A DNA stretch of 64,000 nt from Histidinibacterium aquaticum (GTDB lineage Bacteria; Pseudomonadota; Alphaproteobacteria; Rhodobacterales; Rhodobacteraceae). Below are positions 26,274 through 35,306 of this stretch, in pieces. Below the pieces are notes generated by a model. It was given only the letters and a program-made list of their open reading frames with translations, ran no database searches and was not told the origin of the DNA. The translations under genes were made by a program, and so were the position numbers. Numbering within the stretch: position 1 is the first letter of the stretch; the number at the start of each line of letters is the position of its first letter. The stretch is taken from assembly GCF_008710275.1 (NCBI RefSeq), contig NZ_VYQE01000003.1, positions 310,001-374,000 on the forward strand. The letters are read 5' to 3'.

Positions 26274-26762
26274 TCAATCAGCGTCGCGCGTGACCTCGCC
26301 CCGGATGCCCGCCCAGGCGCCCTCTTCCAGCGCCAGTCCAAGCACACGGTCCGGGTTGGTGGGCGGCGGCATCTCCACCCCTTCGAGCCGCTCGAAACCG
26401 AAGCGAGAGTAGTACGGCGCGTCGCCCACCAGGAGTAACCGCGGCTCGCCGGCGGCATGGGCGCGGTCGATGACCGTGCGGATGAGGAAAGCGCCGAGGC
26501 CCTCGCCCTGGCGGGTCGGGTGGACGGCGACGGGCCCCACGAGCAAGGCCCGATCGCCACCGACCCGCACGGGCCAGACACGGATGGCGCCGCCGAGGAT
26601 ACCGTCCGCGTCGCGCCAGACGATACAGAGCCCGGCAACGGGCTCCACGCCCTCGCGCAGCCGGTAGGACGACAGCGCGCTGCGGCCGGGCGCGAAACAG
26701 AGGTCGTAGAGCGCCTCCACCTCCCACCAGTCGTCAGCCCGTTCCGTGGCGGTCCCGTCCAT
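26274..26762 (-). CDS. GNAT family N-acetyltransferase
   Basis: 162 residues. The acetyl-CoA pyrophosphate loop reads RQGEGLGAFLI, preceded by LVGPVAVHP and followed by LLVGDAPYYSRFGFERLEGV, which matches the YhbS-like GNAT branch. Cytoplasmic acetyl transfer to an unknown small molecule or protein. 31 bases before the EcsC start on the same strand. Confidence 0.85.
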   Translation of the reverse strand: MDGTATERADDWWEVEALYDLCFAPGRSALSSYRLREGVEPVAGLCIVWRDADGILGGAIRVWPVRVGGDRALLVGPVAVHPTRQGEGLGAFLIRTVIDRAHAAGEPRLLLVGDAPYYSRFGFERLEGVEMPPPTNPDRVLGLALEEGAWAGIRGEVTRDAD

Positions 26763-26839
26763 CGCACCCCTTGCCCGCAGACACTGGCAGGCCGGGTAGC
26801 ATGGCCCTAGGTGGGGGGCAAACGACGAGGAATTCCCGC

Positions 26840-27439
26840 ATGTTCTACCGCCCCGAAGACGGCCACGGCTTGCCGCGCAATCCGTTCAACGCCATCGTCA
26901 CGCCTCGGCCCATCGGCTGGATCTCGACGCGCGGCACGACGGGCGACAATCTCGCGCCCTATTCGTTCTTCAACGCCGTGGCCTACACCCCGCCGCAGGT
27001 CATGTTCGCCTCGACGAGCACCAAGGAGGACCGCGGCGACACCAAGGACAGCGTGGCGCAGATCCGGGAGAGCGGGGTCTTCGCCGTGAACATCGTCAGC
27101 TACGCGCTGCGGCACGCCATGAACGCCAGCTCGGCGAGCCTGCCCGCCGATCAGGACGAGTTCGCGCACGCGGGGCTCGAGAAGGCGCAGTGCGAGACCA
27201 TCGACTGTCCCTACGTCGCCGAGGCCCCCGCGGTGCTGGAGTGCAAGCTCACGCAGATCGTGCAGCTGCCCGGAGAGGCCAACTTCGTGAGCTTCGGCGA
27301 GGTCGTGGGTGTGCACATCCGGGACGAGCTCCTGGACGAGGGATTTCTCGACATTACCCGGTACCAGCCGCTTACCCGGTTGGGCTACAAGGACTATTCG
27401 CGGATCACCGACCTCTTCTCGCTCGACCGTCCGGGCTGA
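26840..27439 (+). CDS. Flavin reductase-like domain (FMN-binding split-barrel) protein
   Basis: 199 residues from ATG 26840, with GAGGAA in front; the upstream extension overlaps a divergent promoter region and is rejected. PRPIGWISTRG, NLAPYSFFNAVAYTPPQVMFAS and DTKDSVAQIRESG form the FMN-binding pattern of the flavin-reductase/DUF447-like group. Likely reduces or binds FMN; substrate and partner monooxygenase unknown. Divergent from the GNAT gene and 79 bases before mtnP. Confidence 0.85.
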   Translation: MFYRPEDGHGLPRNPFNAIVTPRPIGWISTRGTTGDNLAPYSFFNAVAYTPPQVMFASTSTKEDRGDTKDSVAQIRESGVFAVNIVSYALRHAMNASSASLPADQDEFAHAGLEKAQCETIDCPYVAEAPAVLECKLTQIVQLPGEANFVSFGEVVGVHIRDELLDEGFLDITRYQPLTRLGYKDYSRITDLFSLDRPG

Positions 27440-27518
27440 GCGCGCCGCGTCTGCAAAGGCGATGGCGCCGCGGCGCGGCATCTGGCAGGCTCGCTCCCAG
27501 GGCTGACCGGAGGGACGA

Positions 27519-28403
<885 letters not shown>

Positions 28404-28406
28404 CGC

Positions 28407-28571
28407 CTAGTCCCCGTTTTCCTTGAGAAATGCGCGGATGAAGTGCCGGATCTCGCGCGCGGCGCTGGTGTCCATCCGCTTGCAGAGCTTGATGAAGGCG
28501 TCGCGCTCGTCCTTGTCGAGGCGCAGGACAAGCTGGCTGTCCTTCTTGGGGTCCTTGGCCTTCTTGCTCAC
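28407..28571 (-). CDS. Small ribbon-helix-helix-like protein (candidate repressor)
   Basis: 54 residues from GTG 28571 (VSKKAKDPKKDSQLVLRLDK); an ATG at 28631 in the same frame would give 74 residues and would place the start inside the palindrome region. The pattern basic N-terminus, beta-strand SQLVLRLDKDERDAF, then two helices (IKLCKRMDTSAAREIRHFIRAFLKE) fits the CopG/Arc/MetJ ribbon-helix-helix fold, with the strand carrying DNA-contact residues. No family name can be assigned. It starts next to a palindromic promoter, which suggests autoregulation and control of the divergent small gene. It converges on mtnP with a 3-base gap. Confidence 0.65.
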   Translation of the reverse strand: MSKKAKDPKKDSQLVLRLDKDERDAFIKLCKRMDTSAAREIRHFIRAFLKENGD

Positions 28572-28595
28572 GGCGTCGCCCGAGAGCGGCGGATC

Positions 28596-28635
28596 TTGAC
28601 CTGATGCATAGTCAATGTATATACATTCCATATAC
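28596..28635 (+). promoter_or_regulatory. Palindromic operator over a sigma70-like promoter
   Basis: Plus strand: TTGACC (28596-28601), then TATATA (28618-28623, 16-base spacer). The -10 lies inside the perfect 14-base palindrome AATGTATATACATT (28614-28627). A second inverted pair GTATAT (28617-28622)/ATATAC (28630-28635) overlaps it. The short AT-rich block stands out in GC-rich surroundings. It fits a repressor-controlled promoter for the gene at 28684. Confidence 0.55.
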
Positions 28636-28683
28636 GATTTCTGTGGAGGCTTAGCCTTCCGATCCACGTCAGGACAACAGAAA

Positions 28684-28815
28684 ATGCATCTTTATACTGC
28701 CAGAACCTTTTTCGCCCAGGACAGGCTCGACTGGAACCGTCCACATCTGCGGTGGGTGCCGCGCTCGCTCTATCGTCTCGCCCGCGAGGCGGTGAAGCGC
28801 CGCAAGCCGGCGTGA
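28684..28815 (+). CDS. 43-residue basic small protein, unknown
   Basis: Starts at ATG 28684 with AGGA nine bases upstream; sequence MHLYTARTFFAQDRLDWNRP continues to a basic end (REAVKRRKPA). Net positive and aromatic, no membrane helix, no known motif. The frame continues upstream to 28615, but that would start within the promoter. Divergent from the RHH-like gene and downstream of the palindromic promoter, so the two may form a regulated pair. A coding call this short rests on the promoter, ribosome site and basic composition. Confidence 0.5.
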   Translation: MHLYTARTFFAQDRLDWNRPHLRWVPRSLYRLAREAVKRRKPA

Positions 28816-28832
28816 GAAAGTAATGGATCGGC

Positions 28833-28877
28833 CCCGCCCTGTCCGTTCTGGACGCCCCGAATTTACGGGGAGGCGGG
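28833..28877. other. Nested inverted repeats able to fold as a three-way junction
   Basis: Outer stem CCCGCC (28833-28838) pairs with GGCGGG (28872-28877). Inside it are two perfect hairpins: GTCC/GGAC (28841-28844, 28850-28853) and CCCCG/CGGGG (28855-28859, 28866-28870). All arms are perfect. It lies 17 bases after the small-gene stop. It is not a tRNA, and I do not recognise a known RNA family. It could be the 3' end of the small-gene transcript or a separate RNA. Confidence 0.45.
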
Positions 28878-28957
28878 ACCGAGGCAGACCCAGTGAAGTT
28901 TTTCCCGGGTGAGCACCTGCGCGAGCCCAGGCTACCCTACGCTAACTTAAAGATTAG

Positions 28958-30382
28958 TTAACGCTGACCCTGGTCCGCCGCGAGCACCGCGCCGGGATTG
29001 AGGATGCCCTGCGGATCGAGCGCCGACTTGATCGCCCGCATCATCCGGAGCTTTTCCGGATCGGCGTAGCGCTCCAGGTCGTCGACCTTGAGCCGCCCAA
29101 CGCCATGCTCGGCGCTGACCGACCCCTGCATCTCGTGCACCAGGTCGTGGACCGTCCGCTTCACCTCGTCCCGGATGTCCTTGTGGTCGTCGCGGCTCTC
29201 GCCGCGGGCCGGAAAGACGTTGTAGTGCAGGTTGCCGTCGCCCAGGTGACCGAAGCAGTTGATCCGGAGATTACCGAGCCGTCCCAGCCGCTTGCCCCCC
29301 TCGACGATGAAATCGGGGATGGAGGAGATCGGCACCGAGATATCGTGGGAGGAGATCGAGCCGATCCGCCGGTTCGCCTCGGGGATCGACTCGCGCACCG
29401 ACCAGAGCGCCGCGCGCTGCGCCTCGGACCGGGCGATCACGCCGTCGGTCACCAGCTCGGCCTCCGCGGCCTCGGCGAAGAGTTCCTCGAGGGCCTCGTC
29501 CGGCGCCATGCCGGGGGGCGTGCCGATCTCGACCAGCACCATCCAGTCTGGCGTCTCGGCGAAGGGCGGAGTCACCTCGGGGCCGGTCTCCGCGAGAAAG
29601 TCGAGGCCCTGTCGGTGCATGAGCTCGAAGCCCGAAATCGTCTCGCCCAGGCGCCGCCCGGCCATGCCGAGCAGCTCGACGGCGGCATCCGGTGAGGGCA
29701 CCGCGAGCATTGCCGTCCCGTAGGCCGCGGGCCGGGGAAAGAGCCGGAGCGCGGCCCCGGTGATGATGCCGAGCGTCCCCTCCGACCCGATGATGAGGTC
29801 CCGCAGGTCGTAGCCCGTGTTGTCCTTCCGCAGCCGGTTCAGCCCGTGCCAGACCCGGCCCTCCGCCGTCACCGCCTCGACCCCGAGGCAGAGCGCGCGG
29901 GCATTGCCGTAGCGCAGGACATTCAGCCCGCCTGCGTTCGTCGCGAGCAGCCCGCCGATCCGCGCGGTGCCCTCGGACGCCAGCGAGAGCGGGAAGAGCC
30001 TGTCCGCCTCTTCCGCCGCCGAGTGGATATCGGCCAGAACCGCCCCGCCGTCGGCGATCAGGACGTTCTCCTCGGGCCGGACCTCGCGGATCCGGGTCAT
30101 GCGCTCCAGCGTCAGGATGACCGGCACCGCGCCCTCGCCCGACAGCTGTCCGCCGACAAGGCCGGTGCCGCCGCCGAAGGGGACGATGGGCACGCGCGCC
30201 TCGGCGCAGGCGCGGACCACCTCCGCCACTTCCTCGGCCGAGCCGGGGGCCACGACATGCCCCCTGCCCCGCCAGCGGTCGCGGCTCTCGCGGGTATAGA
30301 GCTCCGTCGTCTCTCGGAAGGCGGCCTCGGGCAGCGTCTCGCGCAGGCCCGACAGGAAGGCGTCGTCGGCATCGTTCAGCAT
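28958..30382 (-). CDS. FAD-linked oxidase, GlcD/D-2-hydroxyacid dehydrogenase type
   Basis: 474 residues from ATG 30382 (MLNDADDAFLSGLRETLPEA). PCMH-type FAD domain: HVVAPGSAEEVAEVVRACAE, IVPFGGGTGLVGG, GGLLATNAGGLNVLRYGNAR, GYDLRDLIIGSEGTLGIIT. C-terminal cap: NCFGHLGDGNLHYN, SAEHGVGRLK and IKSALDPQGILNPG. These mark flavoenzymes oxidising D-lactate, glycolate or D-2-hydroxyglutarate. No glcE/glcF partner genes follow, which favours a single-subunit D-2-hydroxyglutarate or D-lactate dehydrogenase. Electron acceptor unknown. Confidence 0.9.
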   Translation of the reverse strand: MLNDADDAFLSGLRETLPEAAFRETTELYTRESRDRWRGRGHVVAPGSAEEVAEVVRACAEARVPIVPFGGGTGLVGGQLSGEGAVPVILTLERMTRIREVRPEENVLIADGGAVLADIHSAAEEADRLFPLSLASEGTARIGGLLATNAGGLNVLRYGNARALCLGVEAVTAEGRVWHGLNRLRKDNTGYDLRDLIIGSEGTLGIITGAALRLFPRPAAYGTAMLAVPSPDAAVELLGMAGRRLGETISGFELMHRQGLDFLAETGPEVTPPFAETPDWMVLVEIGTPPGMAPDEALEELFAEAAEAELVTDGVIARSEAQRAALWSVRESIPEANRRIGSISSHDISVPISSIPDFIVEGGKRLGRLGNLRINCFGHLGDGNLHYNVFPARGESRDDHKDIRDEVKRTVHDLVHEMQGSVSAEHGVGRLKVDDLERYADPEKLRMMRAIKSALDPQGILNPGAVLAADQGQR

Positions 30383-30418
30383 GGTCAGAGACCTAGCCGA
30401 CCAGGCGGCGCGCACAAG

Positions 30419-31240
30419 TCATTCCGGCAGGAAGGCGGGCTCCAGCACCATGATGGTGGGCCGGTCGGGCAGGCTGCGCAGGGAAATCTCGAGCGACGGG
30501 CCGCCCACCCGCTCGACCGCGAAGTCCTCCGACATGCCCTCGACGAAGCGGTCGAGGTTCACTCGGCCGAACCAGTGCATCGGGATGACCACCGAGGACC
30601 GGAAGCGCTGCAGCGTCTCGATCATCGTGGGCAGGTCCAGCGTCAGCCCGCCGTCCACCGCCGCCATGACCACGTCGAGCCTCCCGATCGCCGCGACCTG
30701 GTCGTCGGTGGGGGCGTGATGCAGGTGTCCGAGGTGCCCGACGCAGAGTCCCGCCACCTCGAAGACGAAGATCGAATTTCCGTTCTCCCGCGCGCCGCCG
30801 TAGCTGCGCGTGTCGGTATGGACGTTGCGCACCAGCATCTCGCCCAGGTCGAGGTGATGGTCCTGCGGGTTGTCCACGGTGCCCCAGCCCTCCAGCACGT
30901 TCGGGATCTGCGGGTCGGGGAGCGAAGTCCAATGCGTGGAATGGGCGTTGTTCATCGTGACCACGTCCGGAACGAGGTCGGTCGGGCCAAGGAAGCCATT
31001 GTAGTCGGTGACCGCCGAGAGCCCGCCCTCGGTCTGGATCAGGAACATGGAGTGATCGATGTAGCTGATCCGGACGGAATACTCCGGCACCGGCTCCCGG
31101 TAGCTTGCCGGGATGACCTCGAGGCCGGGGGTATTCTGCACGAGGCTGATGCAGTGAGAGGGCCTTCGGTCCTGCGCCACGGCACTGGTCACGCTGAGGA
31201 GGACGAGGCTGGCGGCGAGGAGAAGCGGTCTCATGGCCAT
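30419..31240 (-). CDS. Secreted MBL-fold hydrolase, UlaG-like
   Basis: 273 residues from ATG 31240 (ATG 31234 equally possible). An N-terminal signal peptide, MRPLLLAASLVLLSVTSAVA-Q, predicts periplasmic export. The fold is metallo-beta-lactamase-like: SYIDHSMFLIQTEGG, TDYNGF, NNAHSTHW in place of a standard HxHxDH, FVFEVAGLCVGHLGHLHH and IPMHWFG. The altered first metal motif suggests a non-classical site. Substrate unknown. It lies between the FAD oxidase and an upstream GNAT gene, apparently its own unit. Confidence 0.8.
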   Translation of the reverse strand: MAMRPLLLAASLVLLSVTSAVAQDRRPSHCISLVQNTPGLEVIPASYREPVPEYSVRISYIDHSMFLIQTEGGLSAVTDYNGFLGPTDLVPDVVTMNNAHSTHWTSLPDPQIPNVLEGWGTVDNPQDHHLDLGEMLVRNVHTDTRSYGGARENGNSIFVFEVAGLCVGHLGHLHHAPTDDQVAAIGRLDVVMAAVDGGLTLDLPTMIETLQRFRSSVVIPMHWFGRVNLDRFVEGMSEDFAVERVGGPSLEISLRSLPDRPTIMVLEPAFLPE

Positions 31241-31296
31241 CAGTCTAGCAGCCCCGGACCATACGTCACTTCGCGGATGCGTGAACGGCGCGAGGA

Positions 31297-31884
31297 TCAG
31301 TAGCCGATGTCGGTCCGCCCCCGCCGATCGCTGCGCAAATTGGCGTAGAGCACATGATTGCGCCACCGGCCGTTGATCTGCAGGTAGCTCTGGGCGACGC
31401 CCTCGTACTTGTAGCCGCAGCTCTCCAGCAGCCGGCGCGAGGGCGTGTTCTCCGGCAGGCAGCCCGCCTCGATCCGGCTGAGGTCGAGGACGTGGAAGGC
31501 ATGGTGGACGACGGCCTGCAGGGCCTCGCGCATGAAGCCGTGGCGGGCGAAGGGCTGGCCGATCCAGTAGCCGGTCGTCCCGGCCTGGGCCGGCCCCCGG
31601 CGAACGTTGCTCAGCGTGATCGCACCAAGGAGCCGTTGATCGTCGCGCCGGATGAGAAAGAGCGGATACTCGGTGCCGCCGGCAATGGCCCGCTGCGCCC
31701 AGTAGACGCGGTTGGTGAAGGCCTTGCGGCTGAGGTGGTCCTCTGCCCAGGTCGGCTCCCAGGGCTTGAGGAAGGGCGCGCTTTCGCGGCGCAGGGAGGT
31801 CCAGGCGTTGAAGTCCGAATGCTGCGGCGGGCGCAGGGTCAGGCGCTCCGTCTCGATCCGGAGCTTGCGCCGGACGCGGAGCAT
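31297..31884 (-). CDS. GNAT acetyltransferase, RimJ/RimL-like
   Basis: 195 residues. ETERLTLRPPQHSDFNAW, LLGAITLSNVRRG, GYWIGQPFARHGFMREAL (acetyl-CoA loop) and PENTPSRRLLESCGY are hallmarks of the RimJ/RimL branch that acetylates ribosomal-protein or small-molecule amines. The ATG overlaps the TGA of the M16 peptidase gene (TGATG), so it is the last cistron of the thrC-M16-GNAT run. Confidence 0.88.
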   Translation of the reverse strand: MLRVRRKLRIETERLTLRPPQHSDFNAWTSLRRESAPFLKPWEPTWAEDHLSRKAFTNRVYWAQRAIAGGTEYPLFLIRRDDQRLLGAITLSNVRRGPAQAGTTGYWIGQPFARHGFMREALQAVVHHAFHVLDLSRIEAGCLPENTPSRRLLESCGYKYEGVAQSYLQINGRWRNHVLYANLRSDRRGRTDIGY

Positions 31885-33149
31885 CAGGCGGCGAGTCGCG
31901 CGCGCAGCGCGTCCAGCGACGGCGCCTCCGACACCGGCCCGTAGAGCGCCATCGCCGAGCCCGTCTGGCCGGCCATTCTCTCGCCGAAGGCTTTGACGTC
32001 GGCCACGGTCACGGCCTCGACGCGCTGCACGGTCTCCTCGATCGTGGGGACCCGGCCCCAGATCGCCAGCATCCGCGCCATGCGCTCGGCCCTCTGGCTG
32101 GGGCTTTCGAGCCCCATCAGCAGCCCGGCCTTCATCTGGGCGCGGGCGCGGGCGACCTCGGCCTCGGACATGTCCTCGGCCGCGCGCTTCATCTCGTCGA
32201 CGGTGACGTCCATGAGCCCGGCGATCTGTTCGCCCGAGGTGCCCGCGTAGAGCATCAGGTTACCCGCATCGGCGTAGGCGCCGACCTGGGCGAAGATCTC
32301 GTAGCAAAGCCCGCGCCGCTCCCGCAGTTCCTGGAAGAGGCGCGAGGACATGCCGCCGCCAAGCGCGGTGGCATAGACTTGGGCGGCGTAGATATCGGGA
32401 TCGCGGTAGCTCGGCCCGTCCAGCGCGAGCGTCATGTGGACCTGCTCGAGCTTGCGGTCGACGCGTTTCTCGCCCCCGCCGAAGACCGCGGGCTCCGTCA
32501 CGAAGTCGCGGCTGACCGGGGTCATGTGCCCGAAGAGCCGCTCCGCCGCGGTGACGATGGCATCGTGGTCCACCGCCCCGGCGACCGAAAGGATGAGCTG
32601 GCCCGGTCCGTAGTGTTCTGCCACGAAGCGCGAGAGATCATCCCGCGCGAAGCCGCGGACCCGTTCGGCGGGCCCCAGGATCGACCGGCCCATGGGCTGG
32701 TCGGGATAGGCGGCCTCCTGCAGCCAGTCGAAGACGATGTCGTCAGGCGTGTCGAGGCTCTGGCCGATCTCCTGGAGGATCACGCCCCGCTCGACCTCGA
32801 TCTCGCGGTCCTCGAACTTCGGGTTGAGCAGGATGTCGGAGAGCAGGTCCAGCGCGAGGCCGATGTCCTCCTGCAGGACCCGGGCGAAATAGGCCGTCAT
32901 CTCGCGCGTGGTGTAGGCGTTGATGTAGCCGCCGACGTCCTCGATCTCCTCGGCGATCTGCAGCGTCGTGCGCCGGTCCGTGCCCTTGAAGGCCATGTGC
33001 TCGAGAAAGTGGGCGATGCCGTTCTGCTCGGCCCGCTCGTGCCGTCCGCCGGCATTCACCCAGATCCCGACCGAGGCGGAGCGGAGGCCGGGCATGTGTT
33101 CGGTAACGACTCGAAACCCGTTGGAAAGCGTATGCGTCTGTACTGTCAC
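31884..33149 (-). CDS. M16 family zinc peptidase (processing-peptidase-like)
   Basis: 421 residues. The inverted zinc motif HFLEH lies at residues 47-51 (His47, Glu50, His51), and the third ligand Glu127 falls in RGVILQE, 76 residues on. The C-terminal domain carries the R/Y element SSRLFQELRERRGLCYEIFA. Related to mitochondrial processing peptidase beta and bacterial PqqL/YmxG-type enzymes; it degrades or trims peptides. No signal peptide, so cytoplasmic or peripheral. Start overlaps the thrC stop by ATGA, a conserved thrC-M16 pairing in alphaproteobacteria. Confidence 0.92.
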   Translation of the reverse strand: MTVQTHTLSNGFRVVTEHMPGLRSASVGIWVNAGGRHERAEQNGIAHFLEHMAFKGTDRRTTLQIAEEIEDVGGYINAYTTREMTAYFARVLQEDIGLALDLLSDILLNPKFEDREIEVERGVILQEIGQSLDTPDDIVFDWLQEAAYPDQPMGRSILGPAERVRGFARDDLSRFVAEHYGPGQLILSVAGAVDHDAIVTAAERLFGHMTPVSRDFVTEPAVFGGGEKRVDRKLEQVHMTLALDGPSYRDPDIYAAQVYATALGGGMSSRLFQELRERRGLCYEIFAQVGAYADAGNLMLYAGTSGEQIAGLMDVTVDEMKRAAEDMSEAEVARARAQMKAGLLMGLESPSQRAERMARMLAIWGRVPTIEETVQRVEAVTVADVKAFGERMAGQTGSAMALYGPVSEAPSLDALRARLAA

Positions 33150-34537
33150 GCCGAAATACGGTCCCTGATGATGGACTGGAGGGCGCCGAGGTCGTTGTCG
33201 GCCTCCGTCACGCGCTCCGCGCGGTCATACAGGTCCGCCATTCGGGATGGAAGGGGGGGCCGGATACCGGTGGCCTCCTCGACCGCGTCGGGAAACTTGG
33301 CCGGGTGCGCGGTGGCGAGGGTGACCATGGGCACGCCCGGTTCGGCCTTGCGCTCCGCCACGTCGACGCCGACGGCGGTATGGGGGCAGAGCAGCTCGCC
33401 GGTCTCGGTCCGGGTGCGGCGGATACGCTCCAGCGTGGCACTCTCCAGCGTCATGCCGGAGCCGAAGACCTCGGTCAGCGCCTCGTTTGCCCCCTGGCTT
33501 ATCTTGAAGCCGTCATGCGCCTTCAGGTCCTCCATGAGCAGCGCCACGGCGCGCCCGTCGCGGTCGTAGGCCTCGAAGAGCGCGCGCTCGAAATTCGAGG
33601 CGACCTGGATGTCCATCGAGGGGCTGATCGAGGGGGCGACCTGCTCCTTCTGGTAGATGCCCGACTTCAGCGCGCGGTTCACCACGTCGTTGTGGTTCGT
33701 CGCGGCGTAGAGCCGGCCGATGGGCAGGCCCATGCGCCGCGCGATGTAGCCTGCGAAGATGTCGCCGAAGTTGCCCGTGGGCACGGTGAAATCGACCCGC
33801 CGGTGCGGGGCCCCGAGGCTCACCGCCGCGGTGAAATAGTAGACGACCTGCGCCAACACCCGCGCCCAATTGATCGAGTTGACGCCCGCCAGCCGCACGC
33901 CGTCGCGGAAGGCGTCATCGGCAAACATCTCCTTGAGTCGGGCCTGGCAATCGTCGAAGTCGCCCTTCACGGCGAGGGCGTGAACGTTGTCCTCGGAGGG
34001 CGTGGTCATCTGCCGCCGCTGCACCTCGGAGACCCGCCCCGAGGGGAAGAGGATGAAGACATCAACGTTGGGCAGCCCGCGGAAGGCCTCGATCGCCGCC
34101 GACCCCGTGTCGCCGGAGGTCGCGCCGACGATGGTGATCCGCTCTCCCGACCGCGTGAGCGCGGCCTGGAAGAGCTGGCCGATCAGCTGCATCGCGAAGT
34201 CCTTGAACGCGAGCGTCGGGCCGTGGAAGAGCTCCAGCAGGAACTGGTTGGGGCCCAGCTGCTTCAGCGGCGCGCGGGCCGGATGGTCGAAGCCGCGGTA
34301 GGCGCTGTCGATCAGCCCGCGGAACGTCCGGTCGTCGAAGGCGTCGCCCACGAAGGGCCGCATGATCCGGAAGGCGGCTTCCTCGTAGCTCAGGCCCGCC
34401 AGCCCGGCGATGTCCCCCGCGCTCATCTGCGGGATCTCGGACGGCACGTAGAGGCCGCCATCGCGGGCCAGGCCGGTCATCATCGCCGCCTCGAATCCGA
34501 GCTCCGGCGCCTGGCCGCGGGTCGAGATGTAGTTCAT
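33146..34537 (-). CDS. thrC: Threonine synthase
   Basis: 463 residues from ATG 34537, which overlaps the SURF1 stop as ATGA; the open frame upstream is antisense-like. PLP enzyme converting O-phosphohomoserine to threonine. MNYISTRGQAPELGFEAAMM is the standard start, the PLP lysine is in TLAFKDFAMQLIGQ, and the phosphate loop is GATSGDTGSAAIEAF. FTVPTGNFGDIFAGYIARRM is a further conserved stretch. Long (type 2) form. Confidence 0.95.
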   Translation of the reverse strand: MNYISTRGQAPELGFEAAMMTGLARDGGLYVPSEIPQMSAGDIAGLAGLSYEEAAFRIMRPFVGDAFDDRTFRGLIDSAYRGFDHPARAPLKQLGPNQFLLELFHGPTLAFKDFAMQLIGQLFQAALTRSGERITIVGATSGDTGSAAIEAFRGLPNVDVFILFPSGRVSEVQRRQMTTPSEDNVHALAVKGDFDDCQARLKEMFADDAFRDGVRLAGVNSINWARVLAQVVYYFTAAVSLGAPHRRVDFTVPTGNFGDIFAGYIARRMGLPIGRLYAATNHNDVVNRALKSGIYQKEQVAPSISPSMDIQVASNFERALFEAYDRDGRAVALLMEDLKAHDGFKISQGANEALTEVFGSGMTLESATLERIRRTRTETGELLCPHTAVGVDVAERKAEPGVPMVTLATAHPAKFPDAVEEATGIRPPLPSRMADLYDRAERVTEADNDLGALQSIIRDRISA

Positions 34538-35196
34538 TGGGCGTCCTTTCTCCGGGCGGTTCGGACGACCAGATACACCGACATGATTGCCCAGACGAGG
34601 GCGAGGGAGAACCAGGTTATCGCGTATTCGAGATGATCGTTGGGGATCCCTTCCGTTCCCACCGGCAGCGGCGTGAGACCGGCGGGCGTCGAGAGGTCGC
34701 GCGCGATGACCATGACCGGGTCGGTGTTCAGCGCCTCGGCCATGGGCCCCACGTCTCGGGCGAACCAGAGGTCGCCGTCGGGGTCCGGCGTCCAGCGGTC
34801 GACCTCTTCGGGCCAGTGGACGTTGCCGGTGACCTCGATCTCGCCCTCGGGCAGCGCGCCGCCCTCGAGCGGCACCCAGCCCGCGTCGAGCAGGACCCGC
34901 CGCTCGCCCGTGTCGAAGGGCAGGATGCGGCGGTAGCCGGGGCCGAGGCCCTCCGGCGTGACCAGCACGCGCAGCCCCTCGCCCGCGATCTCGCCGCTGA
35001 CCGTGACGGGCAGGAAGCGGTCGGGCTCTTCCTCCACCGCGGCGGGGAGCGGCACTGGCTCGGCGCCGATCCGCCCCTCGATCTCCTCGAGGATGCCGGT
35101 CTTCCACTGGAGCCGCTGCACCTGCCAGTTGCCGAGCGCGATGAGGATCGCGCATCCGACGAGGCCGAGGAGGACGGGGAAGATCAGGCGGCGCAT
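34534..35196 (-). CDS. SURF1 family cytochrome oxidase assembly protein
   Basis: 220 residues with N-terminal (RLIFPVLLGLVGCAILIALGNWQ) and C-terminal (YAITWFSLALVWAIMSVYLVV) membrane anchors and a periplasmic middle, the SURF1 layout. RRVLLDAGWVP is the family's central motif and NDHLEYAITWF its C-terminal one. It assists heme a insertion in subunit I of aa3 oxidase. It lies behind ctaE across a cluster of three hairpins, so its level is probably lower than that of the structural genes. Overlaps thrC by four bases. Confidence 0.92.
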   Translation of the reverse strand: MRRLIFPVLLGLVGCAILIALGNWQVQRLQWKTGILEEIEGRIGAEPVPLPAAVEEEPDRFLPVTVSGEIAGEGLRVLVTPEGLGPGYRRILPFDTGERRVLLDAGWVPLEGGALPEGEIEVTGNVHWPEEVDRWTPDPDGDLWFARDVGPMAEALNTDPVMVIARDLSTPAGLTPLPVGTEGIPNDHLEYAITWFSLALVWAIMSVYLVVRTARRKDAQ

Positions 35197-35227
35197 GGAG
35201 CTCTCTTCGCGGGCGGGCGGGACGCAA

Positions 35228-35292
35228 AAAGCGGCTTCGAAGCCGCTTTCACGCGATTAAATCGCGTGGGAAGGCCGTTGCCACGGCCTTCC
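35228..35292 (-). terminator. Terminator and two further perfect hairpins between ctaE and SURF1
   Basis: Three consecutive perfect inverted repeats: 35228-35249 (22-base palindrome, TTCG loop), 35250-35268 (8-bp stem) and 35269-35292 (10-bp stem). Read on the minus strand, ctaE (ending 35307) meets them in reverse order. The last hairpin runs into TTTTT (complement of 35226-35230), a standard intrinsic terminator 30 bases before the SURF1 start. Confidence 0.8.
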
Positions 35293-35306
35293 GCACGGGG
35301 CTGGCC

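Noticed and set aside
28833-28877. A tRNA gene for the three-way-junction element
   Set aside because: It has only two inner hairpins, no 7-bp acceptor stem, no T-loop consensus and is 45 bases long.
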